A stretch of DNA of 64,000 bases from JBBBNV01 sp037137075 (GCF_037137075.1 NZ_JBBBNV010000012.1:62001-126000), one strand, 5' to 3'. Counted from the first letter of the stretch, positions 33,536 to 42,699 are shown. The notes: generated by a model from the sequence alone, not told the origin. Numbers and translations: made by a program.

Positions 33536-34902
33536 TGTGCGGCCTCCTCTTGTGCTGCGCCAGATTCGGCACCCGAGCCTGCGTGCGCCGCAAATTGGCT
33601 GACGGGCCGAGCCAGACCCAGGTGATCCCGCAGCGTATTCCCCGTATATTCGGTACGGAACAGGCCTCTGCGCTGCAGCTCGGGAACGACGTAATCCACG
33701 AACTCGCCCATGCCGCCCGGAAGCAGCGGGGGCATGATGTTGAAGCCGTCGCACGCCGCGCTGCGGAACCAGTCCTCCATCAGGTCGGCGATTTGCGCCG
33801 GGGTGCCGGTGACCTTCATATGGCCGCGGGCGACGGCAAAATGAAGGCCCAGCTCCCGGATGGTCTGCTTCGTCCGGCGCGCCGTGTCCACAATGATTCT
33901 GGCCCGGCTGGTGTTGCCCTCCAGATTAATGTCCGGCAGCTCTTCGTCAAGCGAATAGCCGGTCAGGTCCGCATTCAGCATCCGCGACAAATAGGTGACG
34001 CCGGCTGACGGCAGGATCAGGTCATAAAATTCCGCTTCCTTGGCCTTGGCCTCTGCCTCGGTTGCGCCGACGAAGAACATCAGGCCGGGCATAATTTTCA
34101 CTTCGTCCGGGGTTCGCCCGAATTCGGGAAGCAGGCCCTTCACGTGAGAATAGAAGCGGATCGCCTCATCCTTATCCTCGCAGGCTGTAAAGATAATATC
34201 TGCACCGCGCGCCGCAAACCTGGAGCCTGCTGGGGAGGTCCCGGCCTGAATAATGACCGGGCGTCCTTGCGGGGAGCGGGGAATGTTGAGCGGCCCCAGC
34301 ACAGAGAAGGAAGCGCCCTGATGCTCCAGCAGATGCACCTTCGTCTTGTCAGCGAACACGCCGCCCCGCTTGTCCCACAACAGAGCCTCGTCCTCCCAGC
34401 TGTCCCAGAGCGCGTTGGCGACGTCGAGGAACTCCTGCGCCCGCTCATAGCGGGAGCCGTGCTCCGGCAGCTTATCCATGCTGTAGTTGAGCGCGTCGCC
34501 CTCCTTCGTCGAGGTGACGACATTCCAGGCTGCGCGGCCCCGGCTGAGATGATCCAGTGTCGAGAACCGTCTGGCGACATTATAGGGGTCGTTGAAGGTT
34601 GTAGAAACCGTCGCGGCCAGACCGATTTTGTCGGTCATGGCTGCCAATGCGCCGAGAACGGCCGTCGCCTCCGGGTACACGAAGCGGGCGCTGGACTCCG
34701 CATCGCTCACCGGAATGGAGCCGGAGTCGGCCAGGAACAGCATATCCAGCTTGCCGCGTTCGGCACTCGCCGCAATTTCCCGATAGTAGTCGATGCTTAT
34801 AATTTCACTTATATCTGTCCGGGGATGGCGCCATGCGGCAAAATGATGCCCGAAGGTAAACAAGAAGGCGCCCAAATTCATTTGCTGGTTTAGCTGGTTC
34901 AT
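33532..34902 (-). CDS. FMN-dependent monooxygenase, NtaA/SnaA/DszA type (2)
   Basis: 456 residues from ATG 34902; a TTG at 34908 is the alternative. GGAAGTG lies about 9 bases upstream. Clearly paralogous to the next gene: 'FGHHFAAWRHPRTDI', 'STLDHLSRGRAAWNVVTS', 'GRPVIIQAGTSPAGSRFAAR', 'CDGFNIMPPLLPGGMGEFVD'. The pair may cleave related sulfonates or act in sequence. Its stop overlaps the start of the next gene by 4 bp. Confidence 0.92.
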   Translation of the reverse strand: MNQLNQQMNLGAFLFTFGHHFAAWRHPRTDISEIISIDYYREIAASAERGKLDMLFLADSGSIPVSDAESSARFVYPEATAVLGALAAMTDKIGLAATVSTTFNDPYNVARRFSTLDHLSRGRAAWNVVTSTKEGDALNYSMDKLPEHGSRYERAQEFLDVANALWDSWEDEALLWDKRGGVFADKTKVHLLEHQGASFSVLGPLNIPRSPQGRPVIIQAGTSPAGSRFAARGADIIFTACEDKDEAIRFYSHVKGLLPEFGRTPDEVKIMPGLMFFVGATEAEAKAKEAEFYDLILPSAGVTYLSRMLNADLTGYSLDEELPDINLEGNTSRARIIVDTARRTKQTIRELGLHFAVARGHMKVTGTPAQIADLMEDWFRSAACDGFNIMPPLLPGGMGEFVDYVVPELQRRGLFRTEYTGNTLRDHLGLARPVSQFAAHAGSGAESGAAQEEAAQ

Positions 34903-34923
34903 GAACAAGACACTTCCATCCGT

Positions 34924-36009
34924 TTATTTTTTAGACACGTCGGCCTTGAATTCTTTCAACGCCTTCTCGATGAAGGAATTGTCGATGACTTGGGAGACAT
35001 CCACCTTTTTCTTGATTTCGCCCAGGTCAAACATGAAATCCGCTGTCTGCTGCTGGAATTTCGTCGCTTCCGCCGAAACCGGAGCGTTCGTCGGCGCCGA
35101 GCTGGGGTTGGCCAGGGAGACGCGAATCGTGTCCTTGCTCGCATTTTTCACCTTGGCATTCAACTCAATGGCCTCCTCCAGATTGGCTTTTTGCCAGTCA
35201 ATGGAGCGCTGGTACGCCTTGAGGAACGCTACAGTAAGCTCCGGGTACTTATCTGCAAATTCAGTGCGGGCCATCACGTAACCCGGGGTAAAAATGCCCA
35301 GCGTGCTTGATTCGGCGACAATGCGTGAGCCGCTGGTCGTTTCCTGGCTGCGATATGGCTCAAAAATCACCCAGGCGTCCACTTGACCGCCCTTATAGGC
35401 GGCTTGCGCGTCGTTTGGCTGCAAATTCACAAGCTGCACGTCGTTCGGGGAAATGCCTTCCTTCTTCAGCGCGTGCTGCAGAAGCCCCCACGAGCTGCTT
35501 CCTTTGGCGACAGCGACCTTCTTGCCCTTCAAGTCCTTCACCGATTGAATCGGGCTGGAGGCCGGAACGAGAATCGCGTCCGGCGCGCCGCTGCTGCCCT
35601 CGGCAAGCACCTTGAACCCGATGCCGGCCGCTTGGGCGGTAATGGTGCCGATATAGCCGGTGCGGACAATGTCCAGCCGTCCCGCTGCGAGCGCTTCGTT
35701 GTATTGCGACGCGCTGGCGAGCGTCTGGAATTCGACCGTTGCCCCGTATTTGCCCAGCTCCTCGGCAAACCAGCCCTTCTCTTTGCCGATGATCATCGGG
35801 CCAACCTGACTGCCCTCCAGACGGACGACGACACCTTTGTATTTGTCTGCATCCGGCTTCGGAGCCGTAGAGGCGGGGGAAGCCGGTGCGCCTGCTGCGC
35901 TGCCTGTGCTGCCTGTGCCGGGTGAAGTGCCGCCGCCGCAAGCTGCCAGCAGCAGGCCAAAGACCGCCAAAAGCAACACATAAACTGCTGTGGATCGATA
36001 CTGTTTCAT
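34924..36009 (-). CDS. ssuA: Substrate-binding lipoprotein, aliphatic sulfonate type
   Basis: 361 residues. Two adjacent ATGs (36012, 36009) follow CAGGAGG; the second is better spaced. Lipobox 'LLLAACGGG' at about 20-27, then an Ala/Ser/Pro linker. The SsuA/TauA fold is seen in 'LEGSQVGPMIIGKEKGWF', 'LVPASSPIQSVKDLKGKKVA', 'KGSSSWGLLQHALKKEGIS' and 'QVDAWVIFEPYRS'. It captures sulfonates for the SsuBC permease. The second gene of the operon after the aminotransferase. Confidence 0.92.
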   Translation of the reverse strand: MKQYRSTAVYVLLLAVFGLLLAACGGGTSPGTGSTGSAAGAPASPASTAPKPDADKYKGVVVRLEGSQVGPMIIGKEKGWFAEELGKYGATVEFQTLASASQYNEALAAGRLDIVRTGYIGTITAQAAGIGFKVLAEGSSGAPDAILVPASSPIQSVKDLKGKKVAVAKGSSSWGLLQHALKKEGISPNDVQLVNLQPNDAQAAYKGGQVDAWVIFEPYRSQETTSGSRIVAESSTLGIFTPGYVMARTEFADKYPELTVAFLKAYQRSIDWQKANLEEAIELNAKVKNASKDTIRVSLANPSSAPTNAPVSAEATKFQQQTADFMFDLGEIKKKVDVSQVIDNSFIEKALKEFKADVSKK

Positions 36010-36143
36010 CATGTCATCCTCCTGTGAATGGGAAATGTAAGCGGTATGCCGCCTGTTGAATGGATAGGGTGCTGCTCCGGCTCTTCGGCCGATGAAGCCG
36101 GATGCTGTTCCGCTCTTCACGCGGGGCCGTCCGGAGCCTGGTG

Positions 36144-37367
36144 TTATGCCCCCCGACTGCGGTCCGTATCGGCCAGATATGCCTCATACGCCTCGGCCAG
36201 CCGGCTGACCCCCAGCTCCAGAGCCTCCTCCTCGCAGTAGCTGAAGGACAGCCGGGCGTAGCGCGCCCCATCGTTCGGCGACAAATAAAATTGTCTGCCA
36301 TCGATGAAGCTGACGCCGTGCTCAGCCGCATAGCGGACGAGCTCGCCGGTGTCGACTGCTTCCTTGAATCGCAGCCAGACGAAGAAGCCGCCCTGAGGAA
36401 CTGTGTATTCAATCGCCTCGCCAAAGTGCTTGTCCAGGGCGTGGAGCAGGCTGTCCCGCTGCCGACGGTAACGGTTGATAAGCCCGCCGATGTGCTCCTC
36501 CAGGGAATAGCTCTGCAATAAATTACCGACAATTTGCTGGGTGAATACGCTGGCACGGCTGCCGTGGAAGAAGGTTCCCAGCTTGCCGATAGCCTCCTGC
36601 GAAGCAATGGCCCAGCCGACTCTGATGCCAGGCGCGATCGTCTTGGAGAAGGTGCCCAGATAGATCGTTCGCCGCGGGGCTGATGCGTATATAGCGGGCA
36701 AATAGCTGTCTTCGAAATTGAGCTCCGAGTAGGCGTCATCCTCCAGAATGAAGAAATTGTAGGCTTCGGCCAGCGCCGCAAGCCGCTTGCGGCGTTCGGC
36801 CGACAAGCTGACGCCACCCGGGTTATGGTAATTCGGGATGCAGTATAGCAGCTTCGGCAGCGGTTGCCCCGTGCGGACCGCCTGTTCCAGCGCTGCTTCC
36901 ACCAGATCGACCCGCAAGCCGTCTTCGTCGATAGGAAAGGATGTCAATTTCGCTTCGCTGGCTCGGAATGTATTTAATGCCCCGAAGAACGTCGGCGACT
37001 CCACCCATACGTGGTCCCCCGGCTCCAGAATTGCGCGGCAGGCGAAATCAATCGCTTGGCCGGAGCCATAGGTGACGAGTACATTCTCAGGCGCGGCCTG
37101 GATGCCCCGCAGCGCAGAGCGGGCTGCAATCCATGTGCGCACCAGCTCCGGCCCATTAGCTCCGGAATACTGTAGTGCGGCAGGGCCTTGAACCAGAATC
37201 GCCTGCGCCGCCGACTGCTGGAGCGCTTCATAGGGAAAGGCGTCGGACACAGGAGAGCCGTAGGAGAGCGGAACGACATCGGTCCGATTAGCGGCTTGCG
37301 CGGCTCCCATCGGAGCGGTTTGCGGAACACGTCTAGCAAATAAAAATGGAGCCATTGGTTCGCTCAT
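36144..37367 (-). CDS. PLP-dependent aminotransferase (class I, MocR-like fold)
   Basis: About 407 residues from the ATG at 37367; GTG 37379 and ATG 37355 are alternatives, and the GAAGGG site suits none ideally. Lys for PLP is in 'YLGTFSKTIAPGIRVGW' (about 235), with 'YCIPNYHNPGGVSLS' and 'ILEDDAYSELNF' for cofactor contacts. It is the aminotransferase type seen in 2-aminoadipate transaminases, without an N-terminal DNA-binding domain. Its place in the organosulfur operon suggests a sulfur-containing amino acid or aminoalkyl-sulfonate substrate. Confidence 0.88.
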   Translation of the reverse strand: MSEPMAPFLFARRVPQTAPMGAAQAANRTDVVPLSYGSPVSDAFPYEALQQSAAQAILVQGPAALQYSGANGPELVRTWIAARSALRGIQAAPENVLVTYGSGQAIDFACRAILEPGDHVWVESPTFFGALNTFRASEAKLTSFPIDEDGLRVDLVEAALEQAVRTGQPLPKLLYCIPNYHNPGGVSLSAERRKRLAALAEAYNFFILEDDAYSELNFEDSYLPAIYASAPRRTIYLGTFSKTIAPGIRVGWAIASQEAIGKLGTFFHGSRASVFTQQIVGNLLQSYSLEEHIGGLINRYRRQRDSLLHALDKHFGEAIEYTVPQGGFFVWLRFKEAVDTGELVRYAAEHGVSFIDGRQFYLSPNDGARYARLSFSYCEEEALELGVSRLAEAYEAYLADTDRSRGA

Positions 37368-37449
37368 CGTGATGATCACAACCCTTCAATAATGAATAAA
37401 ATAAATGAAACAGGCTAAAGCGGCCGCCGGCAGCCTGCCGGAAATTTTT

Positions 37450-37545
37450 TAAAATATTAATTTCCGATAGAAATACAATGAATTAGTAATTGAATTGTTA
37501 CATATTCCGAATTACAATGTAAAATATAAAAACACAATGGTTCCA
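37450..37545. promoter_or_regulatory. Divergent regulatory region with LysR-type boxes
   Basis: AT-rich gap. ATTTCCGATAGAAAT (37460-37474) has ATTTC/GAAAT symmetry and the T-N11-A pattern of LysR sites. Nearby, on the minus strand, TAATTCGGAATATG (about 37502-37515) looks like the GGAAT part of a CymR (cysteine-repressor) site. AATTACAATGTAAAATATAA on the plus strand holds a possible -10 for the regulator. Confidence 0.42.
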
Positions 37546-37579
37546 TAACCAGGACTTATGACCGGAGAGGGGTTTGAAC

Positions 37580-38470
37580 GTGCGCATAGAACAGCTTAGA
37601 TACTTGGTCGAGGTCGCGCATAACGGTTCCATCACATTGGCCGCGGAGAAGCTTCATCTGTCGCAGCCGAACATCAGCAATTCCATTTCAGCCCTGGAGG
37701 ATGAAATTGGATTAGCCATCTTCACCCGAACTCGCTCAGGGACCCGTCCAACGGCCGTAGGCCACAATCTGATCCAGTTGGCGGAGGAGATTTTGGTCAA
37801 ATGGGATCAATTCGGGGAAGCGGCCAGACTGAACAGCTCGCTTATCAATGAGCGGCTCGTTATCGGAGCCACCTTCGGGGCGTGCACCAGCTTTTTGCCT
37901 AAACTGCTGACAAGCTATTCGGAGAAATACCCTTTTGTAGAGCTGCAAATTATCGAAAGTCACCCGGCGGAGATTGAAGAGCGGCTTGTATCCGGGGACT
38001 GGGATTTGGGTTTCATTGGAACACCGGAGGAAATGGCTTTCAAAGACCTGGTAACCGAGAAATTTATGAAATGCCGTATTATGGCCTGCGTCGGAGGGAA
38101 ATCCCCTTTGGCCGCCAAGGAGAGCCTATCTATGGAGGAAATTATCGGTCATGCCATTATCGGCACTTCCGAGCATATCAGGGAGGAGCTCCAGCGATTT
38201 GGACCCATCCGGGAAATGTTCCACTCCAAGCATTCGGAGGTATCCAAGCGTGTCATTAGCGAAGGGCTTGGAATCGGCTTTTATCTGGACATCTCCTTGA
38301 AAAATGATCCTTACGTCATGACCGGAAATATCGTGCCCATTCCGCTGCAGACCGAGCATCCGGTGGAGTTTTACTGGCTTCATGCCAAAAAGAGGCTGTC
38401 ACTTGCTTGCGAGACGTTTCTTAAAGAGCTCCATACGCTTGTCCCTCAGTTGTTGCGGATCAACGCTTGA
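37580..38470 (+). CDS. LysR family transcriptional regulator
   Basis: 296 residues. GTG at 37580 is chosen over TTG 37574 because the family begins at (M)RIEQL. Helix-turn-helix at 17-50 ('SITLAAEKLHLSQPNISNS'), then the periplasmic-binding-like ligand domain ('ATFGACTSFLPKLLTSY', 'EERLVSGDWDLGFIGTP'). Divergent from the organosulfur operon with 200 bp between, so probably its activator, sensing sulfate or O-acetylserine-like signals. Confidence 0.92.
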   Translation: MRIEQLRYLVEVAHNGSITLAAEKLHLSQPNISNSISALEDEIGLAIFTRTRSGTRPTAVGHNLIQLAEEILVKWDQFGEAARLNSSLINERLVIGATFGACTSFLPKLLTSYSEKYPFVELQIIESHPAEIEERLVSGDWDLGFIGTPEEMAFKDLVTEKFMKCRIMACVGGKSPLAAKESLSMEEIIGHAIIGTSEHIREELQRFGPIREMFHSKHSEVSKRVISEGLGIGFYLDISLKNDPYVMTGNIVPIPLQTEHPVEFYWLHAKKRLSLACETFLKELHTLVPQLLRINA

Positions 38471-38471
38471 G

Positions 38472-38974
38472 GACCGGCACGCATACGTTTGCTTGGTGAA
38501 ACACGCCCAGCTTCCTGCCGGGGCCGCGAGATTCGGGGGACATCCGGATTTGCCTGATGCTATCGACTGGCCTGCCGGGAAAGAGGGGCCGCTTTGCTTT
38601 TTTGCTCAATTCCGGCTCACTGATTTGGCTCCATTGGCCGCAGGGCGGGATCTGCCTTCAAACGGCCTGCTGTACTTTTTCTACGATAACGACTCGTATG
38701 CTAGTGTGGTGCTTTCCGATGATACGTCCGGGTGGCAGGTGCTGTACATTGACGAAACGGCGGGGCCTCTCCGGCGGAGAGAATGGCCGGAGGGTCTATC
38801 TTCCGACTGCAGGCTTCCCGCAAGCCGTGCGGTGTTCAGCGAGGCCGACACATTGCCGGAGTGGGATTCCCAAGCCATTGGCGGGTTAGGCATGGCTGCT
38901 TGTATTTTATGATGAGGAATCAAGATTTGCAGGAACGCCGCTTTGACCGGGTGCTCGCTATAGTGGAGTGTTAG
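38472..38974 (+). pseudogene. DUF1963 (YwqG-like) remnant
   Basis: A DUF1963 protein in two frames. The first frame, overlapping the LysR stop, reads 'AARFGGHPDLPDAIDWP', 'LCFFAQFRLTDLAPL' and 'NGLLYFFYDNDSYASVV'. The second frame, entered near 38895, ends in 'NQDLQERRFDRVLAIVEC', the typical C-terminus. The normal N-terminus and about 60 residues in the middle are missing. No usable start. Decayed by deletion and frameshift. Confidence 0.83.
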
Positions 38975-39121
38975 CCTGCGGTAAGCCGGGGCGGGATACT
39001 TTCGGAGGCGCAGCAGGGCTTCCGCACCGCGCGCTGGAAACATGGCTTATCCCGCAGAACATGATTTGCCGGGAGGCTCGACTCGAAGGATGAACGGCTT
39101 GCCAAACGATAATGCCGAAAT

Positions 39122-39163
39122 GAAGAAGAGCCCTGCCAGGAATGTGGCAGGGCTCTTCTTTGA
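39122..39163. terminator. Bidirectional terminator after gdhA
   Basis: GAAGAGCCCTGCCA ggaatg TGGCAGGGCTCTTC is a perfect 14-bp stem with T/A tails on both strands, about 90 bp from the gdhA stop. The remainder of 38975-39254 is empty. Confidence 0.93.
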
Positions 39164-39254
39164 TTGAATCCGGATTTGCAGCACATGGCTGATGGCATCC
39201 GAATTCGTATTCAGCTCCTATAGGCTGTTCACCTGTGGAATAGAATCGCTGGGC

Positions 39255-40637
39255 TTACACGACGCCTTGAGCGATCATCGCATCGGCGACTTTAATAAAG
39301 CCGGAGATGTTTGCGCCAACAACCAGATTTCCTGGATGACCGTATTCCTCGGCAGCGCTGACGCTGCTTTGGTAAATGTTTTTCATGATGCTGTGCAGCT
39401 TCGCGTCAACCTCTTCGAAGGTCCAGGACAGACGCATGCTGTTTTGTGCCATTTCCAGTGCGGATACAGCAACGCCGCCTGCGTTAGCTGCTTTTGCAGG
39501 TCCGAACAAGACTTGGTTGTTCAGGAACACTTCAATTGCTTCCAGGGTGGAAGGCATGTTCGCGCCTTCGCCGATGGCAACGACGCCGTTTTCAACCAGC
39601 AGCTTTGCAGCTTGCTCGTCAATTTCGTTTTGCGTTGCGCAAGGAAGAGCGATATCGCAAGGGATCGACCAGATGCCTTTGCAGCCTTCGGTGTAAACGG
39701 CATGCGGATGCTCCTTCACATACTCGCTGATCCGTTTGCGCTCTACTTCCTTCAAGCGTTTAACGGTTTGCAGGTTAATGCCCTGCGGGTCGTGGATATA
39801 GCCGTTCGAATCGCTGCATGCGATGACTTTCGCGCCAAGCTGCTGCGCTTTTTCGATAGCGTAAATCGATACGTTCCCGGAGCCGGAAATCACGACGGTT
39901 TTATCTTGGAAGCTTTGTCCTTTGCTAGCGAGCATTTCGCTCACGAAATAGACACAGCCATAACCGGTTGCTTCGGTACGTGTCAGGCTGCCCCCGTAAA
40001 GAAGCCCTTTGCCTGTCAGAACGCCGGCTTCGTTGCCGCCGCGAATACGTTTGTATTGGCCGAACATGAATCCGATTTCCTTCGCGCCTACGCCGATGTC
40101 GCCTGCCGGCACGTCGATGTCCGGGCCCAGATACTTGTACAGCTCGGTCATGAAGCTTTGGGTGAAGCGCATAATTTCAAGGTCCGATTTGCCTTTCGGA
40201 TCGAAGTCCGAGCCGCCTTTGCCGCCGCCAATCGGTTGGCCGGTCAAGCTGTTTTTGAAAATTTGCTCAAAGCCAAGGAACTTGATGATGCTGGCATTAA
40301 CCGAAGGATGGAAGCGAAGACCGCCCTTGTAAGGTCCGATAGCGCTGTTGAACTGCACGCGGAAGCCGCGGTTCACTTGCACTTTCCCGTTGTCATCAAC
40401 CCATGGCACGCGGAAGCTGACTACGCGCTCAGGCTCAACGATACGCTCCAAAATGCCGTGCTGCATGTACTTGGGATGTTTAGCGAATACAGGTGTGAGG
40501 GAGTCGAGGATTTCCTTAACCGCCTGATGAAACTCACTTTCATGAGGGTTACGCTGGATGACTAATTCATAGACCGATTGGACATATTGCTGAGCTTCGG
40601 TCTGACGCTCTTCCGTAATCACCGTTGTCACGTTCAA
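39255..40637 (-). CDS. gdhA: Glutamate dehydrogenase, NADP type
   Basis: 460 residues. TTG at 40637 (N-terminus MNVTTVITEERQ) is 5 bases after AGGAG; a GTG at 40643 overlaps that site and a GTG at 40631 is another choice. Hexameric enzyme interconverting 2-oxoglutarate + ammonia and glutamate. Active-site Lys lie in 'GPYKGGLRFHPSVN' and 'PIGGGKGGSDFDPKGKSD'; the nucleotide fold is 'VVISGSGNVSIYAIEKA'. The length and S-G-S-G-N fit the assimilatory NADP class. Monocistronic, with unusual upstream repeats. Confidence 0.95.
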   Translation of the reverse strand: MNVTTVITEERQTEAQQYVQSVYELVIQRNPHESEFHQAVKEILDSLTPVFAKHPKYMQHGILERIVEPERVVSFRVPWVDDNGKVQVNRGFRVQFNSAIGPYKGGLRFHPSVNASIIKFLGFEQIFKNSLTGQPIGGGKGGSDFDPKGKSDLEIMRFTQSFMTELYKYLGPDIDVPAGDIGVGAKEIGFMFGQYKRIRGGNEAGVLTGKGLLYGGSLTRTEATGYGCVYFVSEMLASKGQSFQDKTVVISGSGNVSIYAIEKAQQLGAKVIACSDSNGYIHDPQGINLQTVKRLKEVERKRISEYVKEHPHAVYTEGCKGIWSIPCDIALPCATQNEIDEQAAKLLVENGVVAIGEGANMPSTLEAIEVFLNNQVLFGPAKAANAGGVAVSALEMAQNSMRLSWTFEEVDAKLHSIMKNIYQSSVSAAEEYGHPGNLVVGANISGFIKVADAMIAQGVV

Positions 40638-40662
40638 AAGCACTCCTTATCGCCATTCGTAT

Positions 40663-40744
40663 TTGCACTTTTTGTACAAAATATTGCACTTTGAAGTTTT
40701 TCCTTTGCATTATTCGTAGCAATATTTGCACTTTGTAACATAAA
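40663..40744 (-). repeat. Phased TTGCACTTT repeats before gdhA
   Basis: Read on the plus strand, TTGCACTTT occurs at 40663-40671, 40684-40692 and 40736-40744, and a weaker TTGCATTAT at 40705-40713. Start-to-start distances are 21, 21 and 31 bp, all close to whole turns of DNA. They lie 26-107 bp upstream of the start, where promoter and regulator sites should be. The regulator is unknown to me. Confidence 0.72.
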
Positions 40745-40956
40745 GTTTAAAACAAAACAGAAGCGATTAGCCAATCAAAAAAATTTTGATACCCGATTAA
40801 TACACTCTATATCAAAATATGGATAATATAGGTAGTTATTAGAAATATGACAGAAAAAATGAGGTAAGTTGTCCTTCTGTGTTGGATTAGGTTATTCGGA
40901 GGGATGTAATATTACTTAATATGATAAGTTAATAAAAATTAGTGTAATAAACTAGA

Positions 40957-40996
40957 AAAATAAAAGCCCCGTTACTAGAAAAAGTAACAGGGCTGT
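40957..40996 (-). terminator. Terminator of ddh
   Basis: On the minus strand GCCCTGTTACT ttttct AGTAACGGGGC then TTTTATTTTT. The gap from 40745 to 41063 is otherwise AT-rich and without genes. Confidence 0.88.
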
Positions 40997-41063
40997 GTTA
41001 GAAATGGTGTATTTCCATAAATTTGCCTAAATCAGCGGTTTCATAACCATATATTTCAAAAAG

Positions 41064-42050
41064 TTACAGTAATTCCTCTCGGAGTTCCTCTGCCGATTTA
41101 GGGGAGAGATAGCCGAGAGGGATGTCAAACACTGTCTTGGCGCCGTTTTGGCCCTCGCTGCTCAAGCGGTATGCGGCTCTGGTGTAAGCTACCAGCACGC
41201 TGGCAGTGAATTCCGGATTACTTTCCAGTTTCAGACCGAATTCGATGATTTGTTTGGTGCCTTCTCCGGTTTTTCCGCTGCGAATAACGAAGCCGCCGTG
41301 CGGCATGCCTTGATGATTTGCCTTCAGTTCTTCTTCGGTGATGAAGTTAACTGTCGTATCATAGTCGGAGAAATAGTTCGGCATGTTAACAATGGTTTCC
41401 CGAATGGCCTCTTGATCGGCGCCTTCCTCTGCGACCACAAAGCATTCGCGCAGGTGCTTCTCGCGGGTCGTCAAATCCGGCGTTTCGCCGGAACGGATGC
41501 GGGTCAGCACCTCTTCAACCGGAACCGTGTACTGAACGCCGGCTTTCACGCCAGGAACGCGGCGAATCGCATCGGAGTGGCCTTGGCTTACGCCTTTGCC
41601 CCAGAAGGTGTAGTCCGTGCCTTCCGGCAAAATAGCCTGGGCAAGCAGGCGGTTCAATGAGAACAAGCCTGGGTCCCAGCCTGTCGAGATGACGCTCAGG
41701 GTACCGCCTTGTTTGGCTGCGGCATTGACTTCATTGAAAAACTCAGGGATTTTGGCATGCGTATCGAAGCTGTCTACGGTATTAAACATTTTGGCGATGA
41801 ACGGAGTCTGCTCCGGAAGATCGGTAGCCGATCCGCCGCACAGAATCATGACATCGATAATGCCTTTGTACTGTTCAATCGTTGAAATATGTTCGAAACG
41901 GATGCCATCAGTGTTAGCTTTTAGCTGATCCGGCTGTCTCCGGGTAAACACTGCCACCAGTTCCATGTCAGGATTTTGGCGAATTGCTTTTTGTACGCCT
42001 TTTCCTAAGTTGCCATAACCTACAATGCCGACTTTAATGAGCTTTTGCAG
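41064..42050 (-). CDS. ddh: meso-Diaminopimelate dehydrogenase, apparent CTG start
   Basis: 328 residues if it starts at CTG 42050. The NADP-binding 'VGIVGYGNLGKGVQKAIRQ' lies before the first ATG (41966), so the ATG cannot be the start; no ATG, GTG or TTG is in frame upstream of this motif, but CTG lies 7 bases after GAGGAGG. Further signatures: 'ILCGGSATDLPEQTP', 'STGWDPGLFSLNR', 'FWGKGVSQGHSDAIRR' and 'HGGFVIRSGKTGEG'. Makes meso-diaminopimelate in one step from tetrahydrodipicolinate for peptidoglycan and lysine. Terminator follows. Confidence 0.9.
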   Translation of the reverse strand: MQKLIKVGIVGYGNLGKGVQKAIRQNPDMELVAVFTRRQPDQLKANTDGIRFEHISTIEQYKGIIDVMILCGGSATDLPEQTPFIAKMFNTVDSFDTHAKIPEFFNEVNAAAKQGGTLSVISTGWDPGLFSLNRLLAQAILPEGTDYTFWGKGVSQGHSDAIRRVPGVKAGVQYTVPVEEVLTRIRSGETPDLTTREKHLRECFVVAEEGADQEAIRETIVNMPNYFSDYDTTVNFITEEELKANHQGMPHGGFVIRSGKTGEGTKQIIEFGLKLESNPEFTASVLVAYTRAAYRLSSEGQNGAKTVFDIPLGYLSPKSAEELREELL

Positions 42051-42410
42051 AAAAAGTCCTCCTCGTTGTAAATTTAAAAAGGTTTGTCCCCTCTACATAG
42101 TATAAAGATGTTACGTGAAATGTAAACTCTGAGCCTGAAATCTATCTGCAATTCCGAAACCATTTTAGAAATTATTGTGAAAAATCATCCGCCGAACCGA
42201 TAGTGAAATGCGCAGTTACGGAGGCCGGACTGCTCGTTCGGCAGCACCGAAGGCCGTTTTGAGGTGTTAGGCTGCAGGGATAGGACTTGCACTAATTATA
42301 CAAAATTTAGATTTTTTCTTTGAAGACCTGCTGCGGATGTGTTTCAAAAATCGCGCGCCGGAGCTTTACCGATTCTTGCGAAGAACACTCGGCTAAGGTT
42401 CGCTGCTCCG

Positions 42411-42690
42411 CTAGTGGCGCTGCTTGCGGAATTGCTCCGGGGTCAGCAGGACGGAGCTCCAGTGCTTGACGAGCAGGCCAAGCTCCTCCGGGACGAGCTG
42501 CAGCTCGGTGCCGAAGTCGATCTCCTCCTCCGCGTACAGCTCCTGAAGTGCAGGCTGGCGGACCTGGATTATCGTCACGCCGGAGCCCTGTTGCAGCTGG
42601 AAGTGGTGTGATTCGCCGGGATATTGGATTCGGGACTGTCCGGGCCCGAGCAGCATCGGTGTATGCTGGGCCGTGAAGTGGCAGCTTCCC
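42411..42690 (-). pseudogene. Gene fragment of unknown family
   Basis: The minus-strand frame ending with TAG at 42411 reads 'MLLGPGQSRIQYPGESHHF', 'GVTIIQVRQPALQELYAEE' and 'VPEELGLLVKHWSSVLLTPE'. It looks like genuine protein (perhaps a cupin-like sensing domain) but has no start: upstream of about 42690 the frame runs antisense into an MFS fragment. Probably a 3' fragment left after recombination. From the ddh start region (42051) to 42410 there is nothing recognisable. Confidence 0.5.
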
Positions 42691-42699
42691 CGCATCGGG

